NCBI RefSeq assembly: GCF_016756315.1
Contig: NZ_AP024235.1
Span: forward strand, 3,968,001 to 4,032,000
Direction of reading: 5' to 3'
Length of the DNA: 64,000 nucleotides
DNA from: Alteromonas sp. KC3
Lineage (GTDB): Bacteria > Pseudomonadota > Gammaproteobacteria > Enterobacterales > Alteromonadaceae
A program made the translations under genes and the position numbers. Shown piece after piece: positions 35,712 to 44,670 of this stretch (positions are counted from its first letter, which is position 1; the number at the start of each line of letters is the position of its first letter). The notes beneath the pieces are model-generated. The model was not told the DNA's origin and searched no databases. It was given only the letters and a program-made list of their open reading frames with translations.

Positions 35712-36815
35712 TTAGTTTGCTATTTCTAAAAATCTATTTCGCAAACTTAGGTTGACCAAATTGTTCGAAGCCCAATCTTTGCCCAAAATAACATCACAAA
35801 CCCGATTAATCTCAGGTTGTACAATCAGATAGTATTGGCCTTTCAGAATTGAGTTTTCTACATTTATTCTATATGCCCTAGCTGAGGAAATACGGTTAGA
35901 GGATTCAATTTCAATGTAGACAAACTCTTCGCTTTTCAAGGCTTTCACTTTTTCCATCGCTGTAAATATTGCTTTATCATCTATGTACGAGTGCGAAGAC
36001 CCTGTGTCAACACATACAATTCTCTCCTCAAACTTTAAGGAGGCCAATTGTAACTCTGCTACAAAAAAGATGTTCCCAGCCCAATAGAATAGTTCTTTCG
36101 ACGTTACAGCAGTGATTGGCTGTTTGAAATTTATTACTTCAGATTGATACAAATATTGCTGACCCAAAACATACTCTTCGTTTTCTGTAAAAACGAGCCC
36201 GTCTTCGATTGCATAATTAGCATCAAACATTTCCGCTTGAAATGAACTCAGCTTCACCTTACCTTCATTAACTGTAAGTTTCTTGGTACCATAGAAGGCA
36301 CCGGTGTCAATTGAATAATATTGATTTTTTATAGTGACTCCCAAACCTTCAATTTCACCCTCGTAGCGGCTTTTAAGTCTGCGTTTGTGACTACGAATCC
36401 TTTTTGTGTTAGATAAAATTTCCCTGGTCATAGCAATACTATTGCTAAACGCTTTTCTAGCCTCTGGTCTTAATTTTTTTGCTTCGCTTTCTAATAACTT
36501 AAGGTAAGAATAAGCTTCGTTATGATTTCCAATTAGAAGACTTGTGCTCAAAAAGTCTTTCAATAGCCCTATTCTGGAAGGTAGGTCTTCAGGTAAACAG
36601 TTAAGACTTATACCGTTACCAGAAGTCTGCAGTAGAACACTGTGTACATGCGAAACTACACAGGTGCCGAATGACTTCTCTATGTAAGAATTCTCTAAGA
36701 TTCTATTTGTCGCAACCTCAGCATCAACTGTTTCACAAAGCGCGCTTACGCTGAATATTGATAGAATCAGCGCCAATAAGTAAAAGGGCTTCTCTAAAAT
36801 ATTTTTCAACTTCAT
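35712..36815 (-). CDS. Exported retropepsin-like aspartic peptidase with two DTG motifs
   Basis: A 367-residue protein with a signal peptide (about 1-26). Residues 255-367 match a retropepsin-like domain: VCVDTGSSHSYID with catalytic Asp270, and the C-terminal DVILGKDW (341-348), equivalent to the DVILGMDWL of clan AA peptidases. A second motif, SIDTGAFYG with Asp170, lies 100 residues earlier and is followed by YVLGQQYL (215-222), so the protein may be a two-lobed single chain. The first 150 residues are helical with a basic stretch (RIRSHKRRLKSR). It is the last of three genes for exported proteins. Its first 83 bases overlap the preceding gene. AT-rich. Confidence 0.72.
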   Translation of the reverse strand: MKLKNILEKPFYLLALILSIFSVSALCETVDAEVATNRILENSYIEKSFGTCVVSHVHSVLLQTSGNGISLNCLPEDLPSRIGLLKDFLSTSLLIGNHNEAYSYLKLLESEAKKLRPEARKAFSNSIAMTREILSNTKRIRSHKRRLKSRYEGEIEGLGVTIKNQYYSIDTGAFYGTKKLTVNEGKVKLSSFQAEMFDANYAIEDGLVFTENEEYVLGQQYLYQSEVINFKQPITAVTSKELFYWAGNIFFVAELQLASLKFEERIVCVDTGSSHSYIDDKAIFTAMEKVKALKSEEFVYIEIESSNRISSARAYRINVENSILKGQYYLIVQPEINRVCDVILGKDWASNNLVNLSLRNRFLEIAN

Positions 36816-37542
36816 TTTCTTGTTCTATTATTTTTAAAAACTCTATTTCTGCATTGAGTGATTTCGTAATCTCAGATAATGATAGTTTATCCGCTGGGAG
36901 CATCTCCTTGTGTAAAAACTCTTTGAGTTCAGACATTTTGATTTTATTTTTTAGTAATACAAAAGCAAACACACTTGCCAAGATTTCCTCTCTTTCATAA
37001 GAGACTGAGAACCCCGGATTTTCTATTAAATGAAGATAGTGAAAAGCCTCGTGTAGAGTGGTAAACATAGCGTATAGATGAAAACGGGAATTTGATTCAT
37101 AATATTTTTTTCTAAAAACATTTTTACTTGTAGCGAAAACCAAACGGTTACGCTCTATTTTATTTCTGATATAAAAATTTTCTTCATCTAAATAATAGAG
37201 CTCAGCTTCTACTGGAAGCTTAATATTGAGAGTTGGCGGTTCTTCTTCAAAAGCTATACACTGCGTTTCTCGAGTTTCAAAAACACTTACTCGTATAGAT
37301 TCGATGTTATAAACACACCTAGCAGTAGTTCCCTTTTTCAAATCGCTATAGCTTTTTTCCTGGAGTGACATATTATCAAGTGACACTTGGCTGTACGTTG
37401 TATTCCTACCTAAAAAACTTTCTACAACAAACAAGCTGAGTGTGCCATTCGGTTTTGGATAGGTCGGGTAAATAGAACACCCGACGATTAGTCCTGCCAA
37501 AATAATCAGGACTATACACCTAAAAGAGGATAGGAGTTGCAT
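36733..37542 (-). CDS. Lipoprotein with HEXXH metallopeptidase-like motif
   Basis: A 269-residue protein with a lipoprotein signal (lipobox LIVGC, acylated Cys22). Residues 160-172 read FTTLHEAFHYLHL, giving a zinc-type motif His164-Glu165-His168. A cluster of glutamates 15-18 residues later (SYEREEILASVFAFVL) could give a third ligand, as in gluzincins. The first 130 residues are beta-rich and unassigned. I know no named family that fits. It starts 21 bases after the upstream lipoprotein gene, and its last 27 codons overlap the signal peptide of the aspartic peptidase in another frame. Confidence 0.65.
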   Translation of the reverse strand: MQLLSSFRCIVLIILAGLIVGCSIYPTYPKPNGTLSLFVVESFLGRNTTYSQVSLDNMSLQEKSYSDLKKGTTARCVYNIESIRVSVFETRETQCIAFEEEPPTLNIKLPVEAELYYLDEENFYIRNKIERNRLVFATSKNVFRKKYYESNSRFHLYAMFTTLHEAFHYLHLIENPGFSVSYEREEILASVFAFVLLKNKIKMSELKEFLHKEMLPADKLSLSEITKSLNAEIEFLKIIEQENEVEKYFREALLLIGADSINIQRKRAL

Positions 37543-37563
37543 TGCTGCTTTAGTCTCGTCTAT

Positions 37564-38142
37564 TTATGATTTAGTACAAATAAACTGATTTTCACCAGCT
37601 TCATCAGTACAAATATGATATTCAGTTGCAACAGCGATCACATTATTGTCATAAACGACTGTCGTTTTTGATGACCCTTGACCAAAATACGTAGTCTCTC
37701 GATTTAATTCTATCGCAATTTTATCAGCTGAGTCTTTATATGCAGAAGCCCATTGTTTAAATGAGTTTGAATCCGCGAGATAAAACCTGTTCCCAGAGCG
37801 TGTCACCGAGAAATTTCTTGTAGCTAGCAAGTAGTTCCCGTCACTTAACGAAACCTTAGCTCTTGAAGCTACTGTTTGTGAATTTTGACCTTCTACCTCT
37901 ATGTAGAATGAATCTGGATCAAATGAATCCCAATCAGATTCGGAAATAACGCCTGCAGAAGCAAGTGCATAGGAGATGGGAGCAAGAAGTTCGTCGATAA
38001 GGTTGGCACCGTCACCAGCTGAACCTTCAACTTCGACTAGGACAGGGCCTTCTTCATATTTTGCTCTACCAGTTATTTGGCACCCCGAAAGCGAGGCCAT
38101 AGAACAACACAACAAAAACAAAACACTCTTTTTTAGTAACAT
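37564..38142 (-). CDS. Lipoprotein of unknown function
   Basis: A 192-residue protein with a clear lipoprotein signal (lipobox SLSGC, Cys21 followed by Gln, so probably outer membrane). The mature part has EVEGSAGDGANLIDELLAP, a serine-rich beta region and four further cysteines at most, two near the end (HICTDEAG and FICTKS) that could form a disulfide. No family recognised. The ribosome binding site is AAGGAAA. It is the first gene of the three-gene exported set. Confidence 0.65.
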   Translation of the reverse strand: MLLKKSVLFLLCCSMASLSGCQITGRAKYEEGPVLVEVEGSAGDGANLIDELLAPISYALASAGVISESDWDSFDPDSFYIEVEGQNSQTVASRAKVSLSDGNYLLATRNFSVTRSGNRFYLADSNSFKQWASAYKDSADKIAIELNRETTYFGQGSSKTTVVYDNNVIAVATEYHICTDEAGENQFICTKS

Positions 38143-38500
38143 TTAAATTTCCTTTTTAATTTACAGCGACAACTCCTATCGTCTCTAAGGTTAATCTAAG
38201 TGAATTTATAAACCAACTCATTTTTTAAGATAATACTCAAACTTTCCATTTCTTATACAGTAACGTAGGGATTCTAGTAATAGTTGAAAACCGGGTAAGC
38301 CTTTGTTGTTTCATAATTTTTTTACACCCCCAAATCTTATGTAAGTTTCTGTCTTTCACTACATGGGCGTAGGTACAATGAGCCTGGATAGAAAGACCTA
38401 ATTTAAAAAGTGGTGCTCTTTATTACTGTAAAGGCGACAAATAGCTTAGCGTACGATGTAGAACCATTTATTTTCCTACAGTGTATCCGCTATAGAATTG
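38143..38500. other. Upstream region of the three-gene set
   Basis: About 360 bases, AT-rich, with no ORF that has start signals. It must hold the promoter for the reverse-strand lipoprotein operon, but I could not choose one sequence over several AT-rich candidates. Confidence 0.35.
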
Positions 38501-38529
38501 TGAAAGCCCAGCATGACGCTGGGCTTTCA
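38501..38529 (-). terminator. Hairpin after hslU
   Basis: A 12-bp perfect stem TGAAAGCCCAGC/GCTGGGCTTTCA with a 5-base loop, 19 bases past the hslU stop. The T-tract is poor on both strands, so termination strength is uncertain. Confidence 0.6.
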
Positions 38530-38547
38530 AAATATACAAAACGCGAA

Positions 38548-39876
38548 TTACAAAATAAAGCGCGATAGGTCTTCGTTATCTACCAGTGTCTCTAAGTGAG
38601 AATTCACATAGTCAGCATCAATCACAAAGCTCTCGCCGCTTTTTTCAGAAGCATCAAACGAAATATCTTCCATTAAGCGCTCTAGCACCGTGTGCAAACG
38701 ACGAGCACCAATGTTCTCAGTGCGTTCGTTAACTTGCCATGCAGCTTCAGCAATGCGCTGAATACCAGAATCATCAAAGCTAATGTCCACACCCTCGGTT
38801 TTCATTAGTGCAATGTATTGCTGTGTAAGCGATGCATTTGGCTCGGTAAGAATGCGCTTGAAGTCGCCAACTTTAAGTGCTGCAAGTTCAACGCGAATAG
38901 GTAAACGACCTTGTAGTTCTGGAATAAGATCAGACGGCTTACTCATTTGGAATGCGCCTGATGCAATAAACAAAATGTGGTCGGTTTTTACCATGCCGTG
39001 CTTAGTCGATACCGTCGAACCTTCTACCAAAGGCAGTAAGTCACGCTGAACACCTTCACGCGACACATCGCCCGACGTATTGCCTTCGCGCTTACAAATT
39101 TTGTCAATTTCATCGATAAACACAATACCGTGCTGCTCTACCGACTCAATGGCTTTTTCTTTTAAGTCTTCTTGATTTACTAGGCGTGCAGCCTCTTCTT
39201 CAACCAATAGCTTAAACGCATCTTTAATTTTCAGCTTCTTCTTTTTCTTTTGCGAACCAGACAAGTTTTGGAACATGCCCTGAAGCTGATTGGTCATTTC
39301 TTCCATGCCTGGAGGCGCCATAATTTCAACGCCCACCTGCGGCTGTGCCACATCAATTTCAATTTCTTTGTCGTCTAGGTCGCCCTGACGAAGCTTTTTA
39401 CGAAATGCTTGGCGCGTGCCGCGATCTTCAACGTCTTCTTTATTTCCCCACGCGTCTTCTGGCGGTGGAATAAGCACGTCAAGAATGCGATCTTCCGCAG
39501 CTTCTTCTGCGCGAAATTTCACTTTCTTCATTTCGTTTTCTTTCGTCATTTTTACGGCAATATCGGCCAAATCACGAATGATGGTTTCAACTTCTTTGCC
39601 CACATAGCCCACTTCGGTGAACTTGGTGGCTTCTACCTTGATAAAAGGAGCATTAGCCAGCTTAGCAAGACGACGTGCAATTTCGGTTTTACCCACACCC
39701 GTAGGACCAATCATAAGAATGTTTTTAGGTGTGACTTCTTGGCGCAGCTCTGGCTCAAGCTGCATGCGACGCCAGCGGTTACGCAGTGCAATAGATACCG
39801 CACGCTTTGCATCTTGCTGACCAATGATATGGCGGTCTAGCTCGTGAACAATTTCTCTTGGTGTCATTTCAGACAT
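38548..39876 (-). CDS. hslU: HslU, ATPase of the HslVU protease
   Basis: A 442-residue AAA+ unfoldase (E. coli 443). The Walker A motif is GPTGVGKTE (57-65), Walker B is [11 protein letters not shown], and the sensor and C-terminal [11 protein letters not shown] and ...LSRFIL tail, which docks into HslV, are all visible. I start at the ATG at 39876 ([10 protein letters not shown]), with AGGG 8 bases upstream; an earlier in-frame start at 39903 would add nine residues foreign to the family. It is downstream of hslV, under the same heat-shock promoter. Confidence 0.97.
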   Translation of the reverse strand: MSEMTPREIVHELDRHIIGQQDAKRAVSIALRNRWRRMQLEPELRQEVTPKNILMIGPTGVGKTEIARRLAKLANAPFIKVEATKFTEVGYVGKEVETIIRDLADIAVKMTKENEMKKVKFRAEEAAEDRILDVLIPPPEDAWGNKEDVEDRGTRQAFRKKLRQGDLDDKEIEIDVAQPQVGVEIMAPPGMEEMTNQLQGMFQNLSGSQKKKKKLKIKDAFKLLVEEEAARLVNQEDLKEKAIESVEQHGIVFIDEIDKICKREGNTSGDVSREGVQRDLLPLVEGSTVSTKHGMVKTDHILFIASGAFQMSKPSDLIPELQGRLPIRVELAALKVGDFKRILTEPNASLTQQYIALMKTEGVDISFDDSGIQRIAEAAWQVNERTENIGARRLHTVLERLMEDISFDASEKSGESFVIDADYVNSHLETLVDNEDLSRFIL

Positions 39877-39983
39877 GAATAAACCCTTTTCTAACAAGTG
39901 CATTGTGCGCGTAAGTTAATAACAAGAATGCGAGCGCACACAGCAGATAACGACATGTTGTTGCGTTTAAGCAGCGTCGTTAC

Positions 39984-40508
39984 TTAGTAATCTAGTACAT
40001 CAATAGTTTGGCTATGGTTGGTAAATACGCAAATATCACCAGCAATAGTTAACGATTTTTCAGCAATTTCTTTTGCACTTAACTCAGTGTTATTAAGCAA
40101 GGCAGTAGCGGCAGCTTGTGCGTAGTTACCACCAGAACCAATGGCAATAAGGTCTTGTTCGGGCTGCACTACATCGCCGTTTCCGGTAATAATAAATGAT
40201 GCCGTTTCATCGGCCACAGCCAGTAAAGCTTCAAGCTTTCGAAGCATGCGATCGGTTCGCCAGTCTTTGGCAAGTTCAACGGCGGCTTTGGTCAAATGCC
40301 CTTGGTGCGCTTCAAGCTTAGCTTCAAAACGTTCAAATAGCGTGAAGGCATCGGCAGTGCCACCAGCAAAGCCAGCCAGTATTTTGTCGTGGTATAAACG
40401 GCGCACTTTGCGTGCATTACCTTTCATTACGGTATTGCCTAGTGATACTTGGCCATCGCCCGCCATCACTACTTGATTTCCACGTCGTACAGATACAATC
40501 GTTGTCAC
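39984..40508 (-). CDS. hslV: HslV, peptidase subunit of the HslVU protease
   Basis: A 174-residue proteasome-like threonine peptidase. After Met removal the catalytic Thr is first ([10 protein letters not shown]), with the conserved [14 protein letters not shown] and [13 protein letters not shown]. Twelve subunits form two rings capped by HslU, degrading misfolded and regulatory proteins. It is first in the operon, and a sigma-32-type promoter lies 77 bases upstream of the start codon. Confidence 0.97.
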   Translation of the reverse strand: MTTIVSVRRGNQVVMAGDGQVSLGNTVMKGNARKVRRLYHDKILAGFAGGTADAFTLFERFEAKLEAHQGHLTKAAVELAKDWRTDRMLRKLEALLAVADETASFIITGNGDVVQPEQDLIAIGSGGNYAQAAATALLNNTELSAKEIAEKSLTIAGDICVFTNHSQTIDVLDY

Positions 40509-40584
40509 GTTAATTCCCCGTTTAGCTGGGCGCTGCCGCGTTTAAATTGCTTTAAAGGCAACAGCGTATAAATTCAATAACAAT

Positions 40585-40614
40585 TAAAGTGGGGTAAGGC
40601 TGGTTAATTTCAAG
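40585..40614 (-). promoter_or_regulatory. Sigma-32-type heat-shock promoter of hslVU
   Basis: On the reverse strand: CTTGAAA (40614-40608), a 13-base spacer, then CCCCACTTTA (40594-40585). The -35 is perfect for sigma-32 and the -10 differs at one core position from CCCCAT. Confidence 0.8.
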
Positions 40615-40744
40615 GGTATTACCTAATTAAGTGCATACCGCGTAAACAGTAAAAAAGTGTATGTGCGGTAAAACACATTGAACAGGTAACGCATAACGCG
40701 CATACTTCAGCGTGAATAACCGTTCAAAAACACATGGAGTAGTA

Positions 40745-41386
40745 ATGAAGTATCAAGGACGAATTCAGCATTGGGACGATGCTAAAGGGTTTGGTTTTGT
40801 CGAGCCCAACGGAGGCGGCACCCGCGCTTTTGCCCATATAAAGGCCTTTTCCAACCGCTCTAGACGGCCCGTCAATGGCGATATCATTGTGTATGAGCTG
40901 AAAAAAGACAACAAAGGTAGTTATCAAGCACACAATATCAACTTATTAAAAGATTATAAGGCCAAGCGGATAACGTCTGCTAAGCACACGGCTAAAAACA
41001 AGTTTACTACTGTCTTTCTAACGTGTTTCGCCATAGCGCTGGCACTTTTGACCTTCTTCAATAGGTTACCCGCCACCCTAATTTTTGCGTATTGTGCAAT
41101 AAGCGGTGTAACGTTTTTGCTCTATGCCATCGACAAGTCAGCGGCAGAGAAAAACCGCTGGCGAATATCTGAAGCAAAGCTGCATTTTTTCGGCTTTATC
41201 GGCGGCTGGCCAGGCGCACTAGTGGCGCAGCACGTATTTAAGCACAAGCGCAGTAAAGCTGAGTTTATGCGAGTCTATTGGGCCCTTGTACTGCTAAACC
41301 TTACTGCCCTTGGACTTGTTGCTTTTAACATCATCGATATCCCTGCATTACCTAACGGCGCGTTAACGTCACTGTTTAATCGCTAA
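40745..41386 (+). CDS. Cold-shock domain fused to DUF1294 membrane domain
   Basis: A 213-residue protein. Residues 1-68 are a cold-shock domain with a modified RNP1 (KGFGFVE) and RNP2 as AFAHI. About 25 basic residues follow, then three or four membrane helices of DUF1294 (LYAIDKSAAEKNRWRISEAKLH, split in two here, then FIGGWPGALVAQ). I start at the ATG at 40745 because GGAG lies 6 bases upstream; the GTG at 40712 is out of family. Its role is unknown; a membrane-bound nucleic-acid-binding protein is the direct inference. It is divergent from hslV. Confidence 0.88.
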   Translation: MKYQGRIQHWDDAKGFGFVEPNGGGTRAFAHIKAFSNRSRRPVNGDIIVYELKKDNKGSYQAHNINLLKDYKAKRITSAKHTAKNKFTTVFLTCFAIALALLTFFNRLPATLIFAYCAISGVTFLLYAIDKSAAEKNRWRISEAKLHFFGFIGGWPGALVAQHVFKHKRSKAEFMRVYWALVLLNLTALGLVAFNIIDIPALPNGALTSLFNR

Positions 41387-41496
41387 CGGTAAATAGCGCA
41401 TAGGCGGTGACAACACTTGTTACAAATCATAGTTGCCGCCAGCGTTGTTATATCGCGTAATAGCAAACGTTTACGGTTCACCTTGAGATTAATAGT

Positions 41497-42165
41497 ATGC
41501 AACTTCAACGCGCCGGTGGCATAGCTGCAATTATATGTGCCCTCACTTATCTTTTTGGCTTTGTACTTTTCTTTGGGCTGCTAGATGCGCCTTCAGATAG
41601 CTCTAACAAAGGTCACCTTCACTTTTTAATCTCACAACGAGATACCTTCTTTCTTGGGTATATTGTGATAGGCATTGTGTTTAGTTTGAGTTTGCTACTA
41701 CTCAATCAATCTCTTGAGGCGCGTTTTAAATCGAGTATGCCTAATTTTGCGAAATATACCGGCGCGCTGGGTCACATTTGGGCTACCTTTGTACTGGCAA
41801 GCACTTTTATTTTCTTAGTTAGCTTGCCCTTTTTAGCCAACTTCGCCGATACCGACGAAGACAGCGCGGTAGTGGTACTTAAGAGTGTGGATATCGTAGT
41901 TGATGCACTTGGCGGTGGCATAGAATTACTCGGCGCCATATGGGTGCTGATATTAAGCTTTATGGGTATAAAGGCCAATGTTTATACAAAAGCACTTCAC
42001 GTCATTGGTGTTGCGGTAGGTATTGCCGGTATATTAACCCTGTTTTCCGGTTTATCTTTGTTAACTGGAAACATGGTATTTGAAGCCTCTACGGCGATTT
42101 TTGGTTTAGGACAGATTGTCTGGTTTGTGTGGTTGGGTATTGCAATGGTTAGCGCTAAGCAATAA
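41497..42165 (+). CDS. DUF4386-like polytopic membrane protein
   Basis: A 222-residue protein with six membrane helices and the opening RAGGIAAIICALTYLFGF typical of DUF4386-type proteins. These have no established function. The loop PFLANFADTDEDSAVV is periplasmic by the positive-inside rule. It stands alone, with 110 bases before it. Confidence 0.65.
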   Translation: MQLQRAGGIAAIICALTYLFGFVLFFGLLDAPSDSSNKGHLHFLISQRDTFFLGYIVIGIVFSLSLLLLNQSLEARFKSSMPNFAKYTGALGHIWATFVLASTFIFLVSLPFLANFADTDEDSAVVVLKSVDIVVDALGGGIELLGAIWVLILSFMGIKANVYTKALHVIGVAVGIAGILTLFSGLSLLTGNMVFEASTAIFGLGQIVWFVWLGIAMVSAKQ

Positions 42166-42266
42166 GCACTGTGCGCAACAAAGAACAACAATCTCTAATT
42201 GGGGTTGCGAAGCATTGGTGTCTATACTAAAAAATACGGATAACAAAAATTATAGGCAGCAATACA

Positions 42267-43034
42267 TTGCGTTACTTCGTATTTTTCTCAGTATTTATTT
42301 CCAGCCTTTGTGGGGCGGCATGTTTATTTAGCAGCACCGCATTTGCGAATACGAATGAACGCCCCATTGTAGTCTCAGCGGCTTACTGGAAAGAGTTTAC
42401 CAACAGAGACAATACCGGCGTGTACTTCGAACTGCTTGACGAGGTATTCGACGGTTATACAATTCACTATCAAACCAGCACTTACCCCCGCGCACTGAAT
42501 CAGTTCAAACAGCATAAAGCCGATGTTATGGTTGGTGTATATCAACACGACTTACCCGACGCGGTTTATGCCACGTGGATTTTAGATACTGACCTGCCTA
42601 TTCATATTTTTTATCGACCCGATTCGCCACCTTCAGATAATCTCGACGAGATTTTTGTAGGAAAGCAAGTTGCTTGGCGAAAGGGCTACGGCTTTGATTC
42701 GCTATTTCCTAATATTGAAAGCGCGTACCCACTAGACACAATAGAAGCAGGGTTTGAACTTGTGTTAAATCGGCGTCTCGATTATATGCTCGATTACGAC
42801 ATTAATTACTTGGAGGCATACCATGGCCGAATTCACCACAAAGCCATACGAGAAGGAGACAAGTTATATTTGGCATTTAAGAATACCCCACGCGGTAAGG
42901 CGCTTGCTGCGCACTTTGACGCCACAATGCCACTTTTAAGAGATAGCGGCAAACTCGAAGAAATATATGGTTCGCATTATGCTCGCTCAGGGTTAGCTGA
43001 GTTTGCAGTACTTACGCCAAGCGGCATCGACTAA
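42267..43034 (+). CDS. Periplasmic solute-binding protein, family 3-like
   Basis: A 255-residue protein with a signal peptide (about 1-28, ending AFA). The mature domain follows the SBP_bac_3 plan: RPIVVSAAYWKEF, LLDEVFDGYTIHYQTSTYPR, ADVMVGVY, GKQVAWRKGYGFD and LRDSGKLEEIYG. Such lone proteins often act as sensors or in signalling rather than transport, and no ABC genes are nearby. It starts with TTG at 42267, AGG about 9 bases upstream. The ligand is unknown. Confidence 0.8.
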   Translation: MRYFVFFSVFISSLCGAACLFSSTAFANTNERPIVVSAAYWKEFTNRDNTGVYFELLDEVFDGYTIHYQTSTYPRALNQFKQHKADVMVGVYQHDLPDAVYATWILDTDLPIHIFYRPDSPPSDNLDEIFVGKQVAWRKGYGFDSLFPNIESAYPLDTIEAGFELVLNRRLDYMLDYDINYLEAYHGRIHHKAIREGDKLYLAFKNTPRGKALAAHFDATMPLLRDSGKLEEIYGSHYARSGLAEFAVLTPSGID

Positions 43035-43091
43035 CAGATAGGACTAAAGAGCTGCGACTAACGAGCTGGGAATAACAGTTCACAACGTCAA

Positions 43092-43862
43092 TTAACGATA
43101 TGACAGTTGATAAGATTCAATTTTAAACCCGTAAGCGCTTTCGGCACCTTTCAGCACTAACGTACCTTTTCGAGGCAAGCGTTTGAATTCTTCTGCGGCT
43201 AGGCACAGTCTGTCATGAGACAAGGTTTTGGTATCCTCAAGCAGCACTTTGTAGCGACAATGCTTTGCAGCATCCCCTTTTCGATACTTCACTTTATGCT
43301 CTGCCACATGAGAAGCAGAAACGCTATGCAGTAGATAGGGCAACGTATCATCCACTAAGAACAAACTAAAGAGCGCACCCAGTAAGGGCATTGTCACTAT
43401 GGATATTTTACCGCGCACACTGCTATTTAATTGCTGTAGTTGTAGCTTATCGACATAGAGCGAGGTGTACCATAGCCACCCTACCAATAGGGTTAGTGCA
43501 TATATTGCCCACGAGGAGTTATCCAACCAACGATTTGCCACACTAAAGTCGGTGAAAAGCGTCATTATTGGCCCGAGGAATAACACAAGTATTATGATGT
43601 CACAGCATCGAGTGACAACATGTCGCTCTGACCATTTGGGCTTGACTAGAGGTTTGTCGCTATCCTCACCTTCTATCTGTTCGCCCTTATACATTTCTGC
43701 GGATGATTTCTTTTGTGCAAGTGCAGCTTGCGCCGCCGCGTAACGGTCTGGATAAGCGCGTTGATCGATATTCTCCAGCACATCTTCAAGGTCCTCTACA
43801 CTATAACGCGAATAGTCAGGACCTTGCTCGACACTGCCGGCATTGTGCGTACGGCTATTCAT
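43092..43862 (-). CDS. Membrane protein of unknown function
   Basis: A 256-residue protein. The soluble N-terminal 75 residues (YSRYSVEDLEDVLENIDQ, then DRYAAAQAALAQ) precede three hydrophobic segments (about 88-105, 117-133, 151-172). A cytosolic or periplasmic C-terminal domain of about 80 residues with four cysteines in total follows. No family recognised. AGGACG precedes the ATG. It is downstream of the ftsN-like gene on the same strand. Confidence 0.65.
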   Translation of the reverse strand: MNSRTHNAGSVEQGPDYSRYSVEDLEDVLENIDQRAYPDRYAAAQAALAQKKSSAEMYKGEQIEGEDSDKPLVKPKWSERHVVTRCCDIIILVLFLGPIMTLFTDFSVANRWLDNSSWAIYALTLLVGWLWYTSLYVDKLQLQQLNSSVRGKISIVTMPLLGALFSLFLVDDTLPYLLHSVSASHVAEHKVKYRKGDAAKHCRYKVLLEDTKTLSHDRLCLAAEEFKRLPRKGTLVLKGAESAYGFKIESYQLSYR

Positions 43863-43947
43863 TTTTACGTCCTTTTTATTATTCCTTTTTGCTATTCCTT
43901 TTTGCTTTGGGGTGCGTTTCTGCCGGCTTATTTAGGTGAACAGTGAC

Positions 43948-44526
43948 CTATAAGTTCCAGTACCAAATCTGGCACGTTGCTATATTCACTTTGCGCAGGC
44001 TATGTTTTGCTTTTTCAGCGTCGCGTTTAGACTCAAACGGACCTAATATCACTCTAAACCAATCGCCATTACTTCCTGTACTGTGACGTATTAGCGCTTC
44101 TAACCCTTGAAACGCAATTTTCGCTTTCATTTCTTCAGCCTGTGCACGGGTTCTAAATGATGCGCACTGCATTAAGTAGCGTTTGTCTGACTTTTCTTGT
44201 TCTTTTACTTCAACCTCTACCTCGTAGCCAGGTAGGGTTTTAATGTATTCCCATTCTTCTTCAGGTAATTCTGGTAGAGCTTCTTCTGTAGGTGCAACAG
44301 GGCGAGCTGCTTGTGTATCAACGTCTTCTTCCACATTGTCTTTGATAGACCATAAGAACGCGCCAAAACCAATAACAAGCGCAAACACGCCAACTAAACG
44401 GATAATAGGTAGTTTGGGAGAAGCAGACGAATTCATCTGTGCGTTAGCCGCAGGTTTTTTACCTTGGCTTACAGGTTTCTTTTTTTGTGTAGAGCGTCCA
44501 CGAGAGACATAATCGCGTTGGGCCAT
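43948..44526 (-). CDS. ftsN: FtsN-like SPOR-domain cell division protein
   Basis: A 192-residue bitopic protein beginning MAQRDYV, the same first residues as E. coli FtsN. A basic cytoplasmic tail precedes one membrane helix (about 45-61), an acidic linker, and a C-terminal SPOR domain (about 110-192: LMQCASFRTRAQAEEMKAKI, then WFRVILGPFESKRDAEKA), which binds denuded septal peptidoglycan. The linker is much shorter than in E. coli (319 residues). I start at the ATG at 44526; a TTG at 44535 is possible. Position next to priA, as in E. coli, supports ftsN. Confidence 0.85.
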   Translation of the reverse strand: MAQRDYVSRGRSTQKKKPVSQGKKPAANAQMNSSASPKLPIIRLVGVFALVIGFGAFLWSIKDNVEEDVDTQAARPVAPTEEALPELPEEEWEYIKTLPGYEVEVEVKEQEKSDKRYLMQCASFRTRAQAEEMKAKIAFQGLEALIRHSTGSNGDWFRVILGPFESKRDAEKAKHSLRKVNIATCQIWYWNL

Positions 44527-44670
44527 AGTTGGCAAAATTCCTACTTGTTATCGTTTTTCGTTGTCGTAAGAAACGTCGTATACCAATTAAAATAATGTAA
44601 AACGAAGTTAGCTATACAAGCGATGCGCACTATCGCTGATAAAAATTCTATCGCATTGCTGCGCAACAAG

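Noticed and set aside
42116..42331. A forward frame bridging the DUF4386-like gene and the binding-protein gene
   Set aside because: It overlaps the end of one gene and the signal peptide of the next in a different frame and lacks start signals.
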